From NCBI RefSeq assembly GCF_003427025.1, contig NZ_QVAI01000019.1, positions 64,151 through 128,150 on the forward strand: 64,000 bases of DNA, given 5' to 3'. The translations under genes were made by a program, and so were the position numbers. A model generated the notes under the pieces. It ran no database searches and was not told the origin of the DNA. It saw only the letters and a program-made list of their open reading frames with translations. Source of the stretch: Jiangella endophytica. Its GTDB lineage: Bacteria > Actinomycetota > Actinomycetes > Jiangellales > Jiangellaceae. This document shows, piece by piece, positions 26,489-33,106 of the stretch. The stretch's first letter is position 1. Each line of letters starts with the position of its first letter.

Positions 26489-27798
26489 GGGGCGACCCTG
26501 GCGCCGGTGTTGAGGTGCGACTGCGACTCGCGCAGCGAGTTCAGCTCGCCGCCGACGGTCCAGTACTTGCGACCCGCGACCAGCAGCTCCTCGGCCGGGA
26601 ACTTGGTGATCACCTCGCAGCCGTCGGCCGTCACCACGACCTCCTCCTCGATGCGCGCGGCGGACCAGCCGTCGGCGGCCGGCCAGTACGTCTCGAGCGC
26701 GAAGACCATGCCCTCCTCGAGCACCTCCGGGTGGTCCAGCGACACCAGCCGCGAGAAGATCGGCTTCTCCCAGATCGACAGCCCGACGCCGTGGCCGTAC
26801 TGCAGCGCGAACGCCGCCTCCTCGTCCGGGAAGCCGAACTCGTCCGCCCGCGGCCACAGCGACACGATGTCGGCCGTCGTCGCGCCCGGCCGGACCGCGG
26901 CGATGGCGTTGTCGATGAACTCGCGGCAGCGGGTGTACGCGTCGCGCTGGGCCGGCGACGCGCTGCCGACGGCGAACGTGCGGTAGTAGCAGGTGCGGTA
27001 GCCGTTGTAGCTGTGCAGGATGTCGAAGAACGCGGGGTCTCCGGGCCGGACGATGCGGTCGCTGTAGACGTGCGGGTGCGGTGAGCAGCGTTCGCCGGAG
27101 ATCGCGTTCACGCCCTCGACGTACTCGCTGCCGAGGTCGTAGAGGACCTTGCTGACGACGCCGACGCACTCGTTCTCGCGCACGCCCGGCCGCAGGAACC
27201 CGTACAGCTCGTCGTAGGCGGCGTCGACCATGGAGGCGGCGTGCGCCAGCAGCGCGATCTCGTCGGCCGTCTTGATGCGGCGCGCCTCGAGGAACACCTG
27301 CTGGCCGTCGACGACGTCGAGGCGGTGCGCCTGCAGGGCCGCGAGCACCGGCATCTCGGCGACGTCGATGCCGACCGGCGCGTCCCGCAGGCCGTGCTCG
27401 TCGAGGACCCGGGCGATCTTGCCGGCGACGTCGTCGGCGATGCCCGCGCCGGGGTGGAACGCGCCGCGCAGCGTCGAGATGCCCGCACGGGCGCGGTTGG
27501 CGCCGTCGAGCCACGGGTTGTACAGCTGGTGATGCCGGGCCGCCGAGCCGAAGTCCCACACCACCGGCTCGCCGCCGCGGGGGAGCAGCGCGAACCGGAT
27601 CAGCTTGTCGATCGCCCACGTCCCGATGTGCGTCGACGTCATGTATCGGATGTTGGCGAAGTCGAAGGCCAGCAGCGCGCCGAGGTCGGAGCGGTCGAGT
27701 GCGGCGCGCAGCCGGTCGAGCCGTTCGCGGCGCAGCCGGTCGAGGTCGATGCGCTCTTCCCAGTCGACCGCGTTCGGTCCGTAGGTGCGAATCGGCAT
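26485..27798 (-). CDS. M24-family (creatinase/Xaa-Pro peptidase fold) enzyme
   Basis: A 437-residue protein of the M24 fold. An N-terminal creatinase-like domain (LGALLAFDFANIRYMTSTHI) is followed by a pita-bread catalytic domain with FFDILHSYNGYRTCYYRTF, GHGVGLSIWEKP, FALETYWPA and RIEEEVVVT. First Asp, His and both Glu ligands are present, but the position of the second Asp ligand holds Cys (the C of YRTCYYRTF). This suggests a non-peptidase chemistry, as in the related ectoine hydrolase or DMSP lyase (DddP) groups. The ATG at 27798 is used; a GTG at 27831 is an alternative. It is the first gene of the leftward catabolic operon. Confidence 0.83.
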   Translation of the reverse strand: MPIRTYGPNAVDWEERIDLDRLRRERLDRLRAALDRSDLGALLAFDFANIRYMTSTHIGTWAIDKLIRFALLPRGGEPVVWDFGSAARHHQLYNPWLDGANRARAGISTLRGAFHPGAGIADDVAGKIARVLDEHGLRDAPVGIDVAEMPVLAALQAHRLDVVDGQQVFLEARRIKTADEIALLAHAASMVDAAYDELYGFLRPGVRENECVGVVSKVLYDLGSEYVEGVNAISGERCSPHPHVYSDRIVRPGDPAFFDILHSYNGYRTCYYRTFAVGSASPAQRDAYTRCREFIDNAIAAVRPGATTADIVSLWPRADEFGFPDEEAAFALQYGHGVGLSIWEKPIFSRLVSLDHPEVLEEGMVFALETYWPAADGWSAARIEEEVVVTADGCEVITKFPAEELLVAGRKYWTVGGELNSLRESQSHLNTGARVAP

Positions 27799-27912
27799 CG
27801 CGTCGGCACCCCACTTCGTGTGCAGTGACACTTATCTTCTGAGTGAAGCGGAGCCAGGCGCGGACGTCAACCCGCTAGAATGCTCAGTCATGGTGAACAG
27901 TGTGGCGGCCGC
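27799..27912. promoter_or_regulatory. Divergent promoter region of catabolic operon and XRE-cupin gene
   Basis: Rightward, TAGAAT at 27876-27881 is a good -10 for the regulator gene. Leftward, TTGACG (27870-27865) with TTCACT (27847-27842) at 17 bp could drive the operon. The short arms CACT and AGTG flank TATCTTCTG near 27829-27844. The regulator encoded at 27913 probably acts here. No single strong operator can be defined. Confidence 0.4.
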
Positions 27913-28596
27913 GTGAGTCCGTCGGCCGTACCCCCGATCGGCGAGCGCATCCGCCAGGAACGGCTGCGCAAAGGCGTCAGCGCTCGCGCGCTGGCCCGCG
28001 AGATCGGGGTGTCGGCCAGCCTGATCTCGCAGATCGAGACCGACAAGAGCCAGCCGTCGGTGAGCACGCTGTACGCCATCACGACCGCGCTCGGGATCTC
28101 GGTCGAGGACATCTTCGCGCCGGTCGGCGACGGAGTGGACGGAGGACCTCCGACGGGGGAGGTGGCGGAGGCGACGCCGGCCGAGGCGCCGCCTCCGTCC
28201 GTCCCCGAGACGATCAGCGCGCTGCAGGTGCTCGGCGCCGCCCGCCGGCGCATCGGCCCGGTCGTCCGCGCGGCGGAGCGCGAGGTGCTGACGCTCGACT
28301 CCGGCGTGACCTGGGAGCTGCTCGGCCAGGTCCCCGACCTGCACACCGACTTCCTGCGCATCACCTACCAGCCGGGCGGCTCGTCGGCGTCGAGCGCGGG
28401 GCTGCTCATGCGGCACTCGGGGACGGAGTACGGGCACGTCCTGAGCGGCGAGCTGGTGCTGACGCTCGGGTTCGAGGAGCACCACCTGCGCGCCGGCGAC
28501 TCCGTCTCGTTCGACTCCACCACCCCGCACTCGTACCGCAACGACGGCGCCGAGCCCGCGGTGGGCATCTGGTTCGTGCTCGAACGCTCCGCCTGA
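27913..28596 (+). CDS. XRE-family regulator with C-terminal cupin domain
   Basis: A 227-residue regulator. The HTH is at about residues 8-62 ([40 protein letters not shown]). After a proline-rich linker comes a cupin domain ([41 protein letters not shown]). In this family the cupin binds the pathway substrate or product. The GTG at 27913 gives the usual N terminus; an ATG at 27880 is in frame but overlaps the -10 box. Being divergent from the seven-gene operon, it is the probable local regulator of that pathway. Confidence 0.88.
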   Translation: MSPSAVPPIGERIRQERLRKGVSARALAREIGVSASLISQIETDKSQPSVSTLYAITTALGISVEDIFAPVGDGVDGGPPTGEVAEATPAEAPPPSVPETISALQVLGAARRRIGPVVRAAEREVLTLDSGVTWELLGQVPDLHTDFLRITYQPGGSSASSAGLLMRHSGTEYGHVLSGELVLTLGFEEHHLRAGDSVSFDSTTPHSYRNDGAEPAVGIWFVLERSA

Positions 28597-28675
28597 GCCG
28601 TCGCCGAACAGTGACGCTGGACGCCCTGTGATCGGCGTCGCAGCGGGTTCACGGTCACCTCGGTAAGGTGCGACC

Positions 28676-29233
28676 GTGGGCAAGGTTCATGAATCGATCA
28701 ATGGCCGGCTCCGCGCCTTCATCGAGGCGCAGCACCTGTTCTTCGTCGCGACGGCGCCGGCCGGGCCGGACGGTCACGTCAACGTGTCGCCGAAGGGCAT
28801 CGGCGGGTCGTTCGTGGTGCTCGACGAGCACACGGTCGCCTATCTCGACTACACCGCCAGCGGCGCCGAGACCATCGCCCATCTGCGCGAGAACGGCCGC
28901 ATCACGCTGATGTTCTGTGCGTTCACCGGCCCGCCGAACATCGTCCGGCTGCACGGCACCGGCCGCTTCGTCACGCTCTACGACGACGAGTTCGCGTCAC
29001 TGGCCGAGCTGTTCCCCGAGCGCCGCGGCGCCCGCGCCGTCATCGTCGTCGACGTGCAGCGGGTGTCGGACTCCTGCGGCTACGGTGTCCCGCTCATGGA
29101 CCACGTCGGCGAGCGCGACCTGCTGCCGCCGCACATGGAGCGCAAGGGCGACGAGGGGCGGCGCGAGTACCGGCGCAGGAAGAACGCGACCAGCCTCGAC
29201 GGCCTCCCCGCCTTCGACTACGACCCCGTGTGA
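28676..29233 (+). CDS. Pyridoxamine 5'-phosphate oxidase-family protein
   Basis: A 185-residue split-barrel flavin-binding protein (FVATAPAGPDGHVNVSPKG about 23-41, TVAYLDYTASGAETIAHLR, ITLMFCAF, NIVRLHGTGRFV). The family includes FMN- and F420-binding oxidoreductases, and this form (PNPOx with C-terminal SCGYGVPLMD) is common in actinobacteria without a known substrate. The GTG at 28676 lies exactly 7 nt after TAAGGT (28664-28669), so it is probably a leaderless message. It is a single-gene unit, or is co-transcribed with the membrane protein 10 nt downstream. Confidence 0.87.
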   Translation: MGKVHESINGRLRAFIEAQHLFFVATAPAGPDGHVNVSPKGIGGSFVVLDEHTVAYLDYTASGAETIAHLRENGRITLMFCAFTGPPNIVRLHGTGRFVTLYDDEFASLAELFPERRGARAVIVVDVQRVSDSCGYGVPLMDHVGERDLLPPHMERKGDEGRREYRRRKNATSLDGLPAFDYDPV

Positions 29234-29243
29234 GGTGAGCCCG

Positions 29244-29747
29244 GTGGCCGCCGTCGACGACGCCGAGGGGTTGTCCCCCGCCGAGGGCGTCGCTGCGGCC
29301 GGTGCGTCGTTCCTGGCGCTGGTGCTGACCGTGCTGGCGTTCCTCCTGCTCTCGGGTGGCGCCGACCTCGTCAACTGGCTGCTCGTGGTGCTGCTGTACG
29401 CGACGCCGATCTGGCTGGCCGGGTTCCTGGTCGTCGGCCTGCCGGTGGCGGTCTGGATCGAGAACCGGACGCCGGTGAGCGCCCCCGCGCGAGGGCGGTA
29501 CATGCGGTACGCCAAGGCGGGCATGGTGGTCGGCGCGGTGCTGTTCCTGGTACATCCGTTCTTCCTGCCCGTGACGGTGGCGGCGGCCGTCGGTGGGAGG
29601 GCCGGAGTCGAGCTGCGGCGCCGCCGGGACCGCCGGCCGCGCGGGCAGGGTGGTGGCACCGAAGGCCCCGGGTCACCGCCAGGGCGCCAGCCGCTCCGCC
29701 AGCCGGTGCCGCGCGCGGTGCAGCAGTCCGCGGACGACATCGCGTGA
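29244..29747 (+). CDS. Small membrane protein, unknown function
   Basis: A 167-residue protein with three hydrophobic helices: about residues 14-34 (GASFLALVLTVLAFLLL), 36-60 (LLVVLLYATPIWLAGFLVVG) and 87-108 (GMVVGAVLFLVHPFFLP). The C-terminal 45 residues are low-complexity (RRRRDRRPRG, then Pro/Gly/Gln-rich). They are read antisense through the last 75 bp of the sigma factor gene, so the true end may be shaped by loss of an earlier stop. The GTG at 29244 follows GAGGTGAG; 29235 is an alternative. I do not recognise the family. Confidence 0.6.
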   Translation: MAAVDDAEGLSPAEGVAAAGASFLALVLTVLAFLLLSGGADLVNWLLVVLLYATPIWLAGFLVVGLPVAVWIENRTPVSAPARGRYMRYAKAGMVVGAVLFLVHPFFLPVTVAAAVGGRAGVELRRRRDRRPRGQGGGTEGPGSPPGRQPLRQPVPRAVQQSADDIA

Positions 29748-30236
29748 GGTGTCCATGACCGCGGCGATCTCCTCGTAACTGAGCTGGTCCACCTCGCGGA
29801 GCAGCCACGCCACCCGCTGCGGCTCGGGGAGCCCGGCCAGAGCGGCGCCCAGCGCTGCCACCAGTTCGTTCTCGATGATGTCGTGCGCCGGATCGCTGCC
29901 GATGCCGGCCTCCGTCTCGTGCTCGCCCGCCTCCCGCGGCACCGGGCGGCGCTTGCGCCGCACGTTGTGGGCCTTGTTGAGGGTGAGCCGCAGCAACCAG
30001 CTGCGTAGCGCCGCGGCGCCGCGGAAGTCGCTCAGGTGCCACCAGGCCGCCAGCAGCGCGTCCTGCACCGCTTCCTCGGCATCGCCGTCGTCGAGGACCG
30101 TGCGGCGGGCGAGCCGGTACATCGCCGGGCCGTGCCGGCGCGCGATGACCCCGAAGGCGACCCGGTCCCCGAGCCCGGCGCGCCGGGCCAGGACCAGATC
30201 GTCCAGCTGCTCAGCGCCCCCGGACCGATAGGCCAC
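29673..30236 (-). CDS. ECF-type RNA polymerase sigma factor
   Basis: A 187-residue sigma-70-like factor. Region 2 runs about residues 14-82 (FGVIARRHGPAMYRLARRTV, DAEEAVQDALLAAWWHLSDF). Region 4 runs about 128-180 (LPEPQRVAWLLREVDQLSYE, then a helix ending in HRARHRLAERL). The start is a GTG. No anti-sigma gene is adjacent. The divergent gene set encodes Asp23/AmaP envelope proteins, and a GGAAT-N18-CGTC element lies in front of it, so this factor may direct that operon; that link is inferred. Confidence 0.9.
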   Translation of the reverse strand: MAYRSGGAEQLDDLVLARRAGLGDRVAFGVIARRHGPAMYRLARRTVLDDGDAEEAVQDALLAAWWHLSDFRGAAALRSWLLRLTLNKAHNVRRKRRPVPREAGEHETEAGIGSDPAHDIIENELVAALGAALAGLPEPQRVAWLLREVDQLSYEEIAAVMDTSRDVVRGLLHRARHRLAERLAPWR

Positions 30237-30251
30237 GAGAGCCTAATGACC

Positions 30252-30278
30252 GGAATGTCCCGAAGTATGCGTGACGTC
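30252..30278 (+). promoter_or_regulatory. Possible ECF-type promoter of the Asp23 operon
   Basis: GGAAT (30252-30256) and CGTC (30275-30278) are spaced 18 bp and resemble the GGAAC/CGTC boxes of ECF factors. The element lies between the divergent sigma gene and the Asp23 gene. The match is short and the spacing slightly long, so it is tentative. Confidence 0.3.
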
Positions 30279-30346
30279 GGGCCCCGATCGTGTGTCTAAC
30301 CACTGTCAGCCGCGCAGTGCGGGCAGTGACTGGGGGGAGGCCCATG

Positions 30347-30838
30347 ATGACGGCGGACCGGCCGAACGTGTCGACGACGGGGAGCGGTGGCGCGGCGGCG
30401 CCGGCGCGGGAACGCGAGTCCGGGCGAGAGCGCCCCCCGGGCCCGCTGATGACGGAGCAGGGCCGGACCACCATCGCCGACGGCGTGGTCTCGAAGATCG
30501 CCGGCATCTCCGCGCGGGAGGTCTCCGGCGTGCACGACCTCGGCGGCGGAGCGGCCCGGATGGTCGGCGCGATCCGGGAACGGATCCCCGGCTCGCGCAC
30601 GAACCTGCAGCAGGGCGTCTCGGTCGAGGTGGGCGAACGCCAGGCGGCCATCGACGTCGACATCGTCGCCGACTACGGGGTGTCCGTGGTCGACCTGTCG
30701 ACGGGGATCCGGCGCAACGTGATCGCGGCGGTGGAACGGATGACCGGACTCGAGGTGACCGAGGTCAACGTCACCGTCAACGACGTCTACGTCGAGGGCG
30801 AGGACGACGGCGAGCAGCGCGAGAGCCGGGTCGAATGA
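30347..30838 (+). CDS. Asp23/Gls24-family envelope stress protein
   Basis: A 163-residue cytoplasmic protein. After a charged, disordered N terminus (about 1-40) comes the Asp23 core (GRTTIADGVVSKIAGISARE, ASP23-typical DVDIVADYGVSVVDLSTGIR, VIAAVERMTGLEVTEVNVTV). In Staphylococcus, Asp23 is tethered to the membrane by AmaP and links to envelope stress; an AmaP-like gene is the fifth gene here. GGAGG is 6 nt before the ATG at 30347 (another ATG at 30344). It is the first gene of a five-gene unit with overlaps. Confidence 0.9.
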   Translation: MTADRPNVSTTGSGGAAAPARERESGRERPPGPLMTEQGRTTIADGVVSKIAGISAREVSGVHDLGGGAARMVGAIRERIPGSRTNLQQGVSVEVGERQAAIDVDIVADYGVSVVDLSTGIRRNVIAAVERMTGLEVTEVNVTVNDVYVEGEDDGEQRESRVE

Positions 30839-31221
30839 TCCCGGTCGAATCGCCGCGGCCCGAGCCTGGCCCGGCCGAGGAGCACCCGGCCGAGGAGCAC
30901 CCGGCCGAGCCGGACCCGGCCGAGGCGGTCGCGACGGCCGCCGCGGCCGTGCCCGGCGTGGCGGGGCTCTACGGCGGCCTCTTCGGTGAGATCGCGACGC
31001 ACCTGGCCGGCCGGCGGGTGCCCGGCGTCCGGATCGACGACCGCGGCAACGCCGAGGTGCACGTGGTGCTCCGCTGGGACCGTCCGGTCCCGGCGACGGC
31101 GTACGCCGTCCGGCGCGCCGTGTCGCCCCTGGTCCACGGCGGGGTGCACGTCGTGGTCGAGGACGTCGCCGGACCCGAGGAGCCGCGCCCGGCCCGCAAC
31201 GACGTCGGAGGTGTCGCATGA
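30835..31221 (+). CDS. Small Asp23-operon protein
   Basis: A 128-residue protein with a Glu/Pro-rich N terminus in which EEHPA is repeated (about 16-30). A folded part follows (AVATAAAAVPGVAGLYGGLF, VPGVRIDDRGNAEVHVVLRW, TAYAVRRAVSPLVHGGVHVV). The second part has the strand order of an Asp23-like domain and probably interacts with the other members. The ATG overlaps the Asp23 stop by 4 bp, and its stop overlaps the next small gene. No enzyme motif is seen. Confidence 0.78.
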   Translation: MIPVESPRPEPGPAEEHPAEEHPAEPDPAEAVATAAAAVPGVAGLYGGLFGEIATHLAGRRVPGVRIDDRGNAEVHVVLRWDRPVPATAYAVRRAVSPLVHGGVHVVVEDVAGPEEPRPARNDVGGVA

Positions 31222-31397
31222 ACACGGTGACCATCGGCCTGTTCGCCGGGCTGCTGCTCGGCGTCGCCGCGGCGGCGGGCGGCTTCTGGGGGTTCGTCGT
31301 CGCGGTCCTGCTGGGGCTGGCCGGCGCCGCCGTCGCCGGTCAGGTGTCCGGCGAGCTCGACGTGACCGCGGTCCTGCGCGGGCGGAACCGGGAGTGA
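31218..31397 (+). CDS. DUF2273-like small membrane protein
   Basis: A 59-residue protein made of two hydrophobic helices (about residues 4-20 and 24-41, FVVAVLLGLAGAAVAGQ) and a short polar tail ending GRNRE. Such small membrane proteins are a regular part of Asp23/AmaP operons. The ATG at 31218 overlaps the preceding stop (ATGA), and the next gene starts 1 nt after its stop. It may help recruit Asp23-type proteins to the membrane. Confidence 0.85.
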   Translation: MNTVTIGLFAGLLLGVAAAAGGFWGFVVAVLLGLAGAAVAGQVSGELDVTAVLRGRNRE

Positions 31398-31398
31398 C

Positions 31399-32292
31399 AT
31401 GAGCACGCAGGCAGAGGTGGCGGACGCGGGCGCCCGCGGCCGGCTGGTCGTCCACGACCGGGTGTTCCGGCGCATCGCCGAGCGGGCCGCCGCGACCGTT
31501 GCCGGCCGCACGGGACAGGCCACGGTGTGGGAGCGCCTCGGCGGCCAGCGGCTGCCGCACGCGTCGGCCCGGGTGGTCGGCCGGCACGTGCGGGTCGAGG
31601 TGACGGTCGGCGCGGACGGCGGTCGAGTGCTGCCGGATCTCGCCGGGGCGGTTCGCGACGCCGTCGCTCGCGACGTCGGCGGGCTCACCGGGTTCACCGT
31701 CGACCGCGTGGACGTGCGGGTGGCGGCGGTCGCGCCGTATCGCCCGGCTCCGGAGGCCGAGCCGCTGCCCGGGGCGTCCCGGCCGGTGGCGCCCGGGGTG
31801 GCCCGCAAGGCCGGACTGCTGGTCGCGTTGCTCCTGGTCGGCCTGGGCGCGGCGGCGATCTACGACGCGCTGGTCCAGGGCGGCGTCATCGACGGGCAGC
31901 GGCTGGTCGAGCCGCTGCTGGAGCGGCTGGACGGCCTGGAGCCGCAGAGCTGGATGGTCCCCGCCGGGATCGCCGTCGCGGTCGCCGGCCTCGCGCTGAT
32001 CGTGGCCGCCCTGTGGCCACGGCCGCGGCGGTCGCTGCCCGTCTCGGCGCGCACCGGGGTGTTCGCCACCCGGGGCGCCGTCGAGGAGCTGACGGTCGAC
32101 AGTGCGGCGGGTCACGGCGGTGTGCTCGACGCGAGCGCGCGGGCACGGCCCCGCGGCGTGGCGGTCCGGGTGGTCACGGACGGCGAACCGGAGACTCCCG
32201 CCGAGGTGCGGGAGAACGTGACCACGCGGCTGGCCCGGCTGGACCAGGTGCCGCGGGTCCGTGTGGGCGCGCGGCGGAAGGAGGAGCGGTGA
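31399..32292 (+). CDS. DUF6286-type membrane protein of Asp23 operon
   Basis: A 297-residue protein. The N-terminal soluble Asp23-like part covers about 1-115 ([59 protein letters not shown]). Two membrane helices follow (about 137-155 and 190-212), then a cytoplasmic C-terminal domain (about 225-297). This two-helix layout is typical of DUF6286 proteins found beside Asp23 and AmaP in actinobacteria. Its TGA overlaps the GTG of the next gene. It is likely part of an envelope-associated complex. Confidence 0.82.
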   Translation: MSTQAEVADAGARGRLVVHDRVFRRIAERAAATVAGRTGQATVWERLGGQRLPHASARVVGRHVRVEVTVGADGGRVLPDLAGAVRDAVARDVGGLTGFTVDRVDVRVAAVAPYRPAPEAEPLPGASRPVAPGVARKAGLLVALLLVGLGAAAIYDALVQGGVIDGQRLVEPLLERLDGLEPQSWMVPAGIAVAVAGLALIVAALWPRPRRSLPVSARTGVFATRGAVEELTVDSAAGHGGVLDASARARPRGVAVRVVTDGEPETPAEVRENVTTRLARLDQVPRVRVGARRKEER

Positions 32293-32861
32293 GCCGGGCC
32301 GCGGCGGGCGTCGAGCGGGCCGCCGTACTGCTGACCGGGCTGGTGCTGCTGGTGCTCGGCGGCGCGGCCGTGGCCTGGGAGCGCGACTGGATCCCGGATG
32401 CCGTGGACCGCCTGGACGCGTCGGCGCTGCTCGATCGCACCGGGGAGAGCTGGTGGCCGTGGGCGGTCGGGCTGCTCGGGTTGGTGCTGGTGGTGCTCGG
32501 GCTGGTGTGGCTGCTGGCGCACGCACGCCGCCGGAGCCTTTCGAGGCTGAAGCTGTCCGGCACCGGCCGGGAGGGAGCGCTCGAGGTCGAGTCCGGTGCC
32601 CTGGTCGACGCGGCCGCCGCCGCCTTGGACGAGGCGCCGGCCGTGACCGCCCGGGGCGGCCGCGTCTGGCGCGACCGGAAGGAGGTCGTGGTGGAGCTGC
32701 GGGCCGCGCTGGACCCCGGCGCGGATCTGGACGAGGTGGCCGATGCCGCCGACCGGGCCGCGGCCGTCCTCGGTACGAGCCTCGGCCCGCAGGCGCCGGA
32801 GCGCTGCCGGGTGCTGCTGGTTCGCGGCCGAAGGCGAGCCCGGCGGACCAGGGTGCGGTGA
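32289..32861 (+). CDS. AmaP-like alkaline shock response membrane anchor
   Basis: A 190-residue protein with two N-terminal membrane helices (about 8-28 and 58-80, [20 protein letters not shown]). A cytoplasmic domain follows ([40 protein letters not shown]) and a basic tail. This is the arrangement of AmaP, which anchors Asp23 at the membrane in Staphylococcus. The GTG at 32289 overlaps the upstream TGA. It is the last gene of the envelope operon; the ilv leader region follows. Confidence 0.82.
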   Translation: MSRAAAGVERAAVLLTGLVLLVLGGAAVAWERDWIPDAVDRLDASALLDRTGESWWPWAVGLLGLVLVVLGLVWLLAHARRRSLSRLKLSGTGREGALEVESGALVDAAAAALDEAPAVTARGGRVWRDRKEVVVELRAALDPGADLDEVADAADRAAAVLGTSLGPQAPERCRVLLVRGRRRARRTRVR

Positions 32862-32921
32862 GGGGTCCGCGCCCGAGATGTGGACGGTCGTACCGGATGG
32901 TGAGACATCCAGGGATCTGCC

Positions 32922-32951
32922 TTGACGCACGCCCTCCGGGTGAGGGACCGT
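32922..32951 (+). promoter_or_regulatory. Candidate promoter of the ilvBNC leader transcript
   Basis: TTGACG (32922-32927) and a weak GACCGT (32946-32951) are 18 bp apart. The implied transcription start, 7 nt on, falls on the GTG of the leader peptide at 32958. The -35 is good and the -10 poor, so this is a moderate prediction. Confidence 0.45.
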
Positions 32952-32957
32952 GCATTC

Positions 32958-32987
32958 GTGCGTTTCGGCATTCTCGTACTTCATTAG
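32958..32987 (+). CDS. ilvB leader peptide
   Basis: Nine codons from GTG to TAG give MRFGILVLH, with the consecutive codons Ile-Leu-Val-Leu. A short leader rich in all three branched-chain amino acids just before ilvB is the signature of ribosome-mediated attenuation, described for ilvBNC operons of actinobacteria. Ribosome stalling at these codons when the amino acids are scarce would favour read-through of the terminator at 33017-33051. The stop codon lies inside the first leader hairpin. GAGGGA 10 nt upstream is the only possible ribosome site, or the leader is translated leaderlessly. Confidence 0.8.
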   Translation: MRFGILVLH

Positions 32988-33051
32988 CGCGTCAGGCGAA
33001 CTCAGCCGACGCGCTACCCCTCGTCAGCCCACCAGGGCGGAGGGGTTTTTT
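32986..33051 (+). terminator. ilvBNC attenuator (leader hairpin plus intrinsic terminator)
   Basis: The first hairpin pairs AGCGCGTC (32986-32993) with GACGCGCT (33008-33015), an 8-bp perfect stem that starts within the leader stop codon. The terminator pairs CCCCT (33017-33021) with AGGGG (33041-33045) and GCCC (33027-33030) with GGGC (33035-33038) around an ACCA loop, followed by six T. The terminator ends 55 nt before ilvB. Coupling to translation of the leader peptide follows the known mechanism; the competing antiterminator pairing was not fully resolved by eye. Confidence 0.8.
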
Positions 33052-33106
33052 GTTGCACGGGACCGCCCGAAACGGACACACGACCACACAGCAGAAGGGT
33101 CCGGCC

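Noticed and set aside
32881-32925. Alternative leader peptide [15 protein letters not shown] before ilvB
   Set aside because: It lies upstream of the -35 box, has only single Val-Val and Leu codons and no link to the hairpins; the MRFGILVLH leader fits far better.
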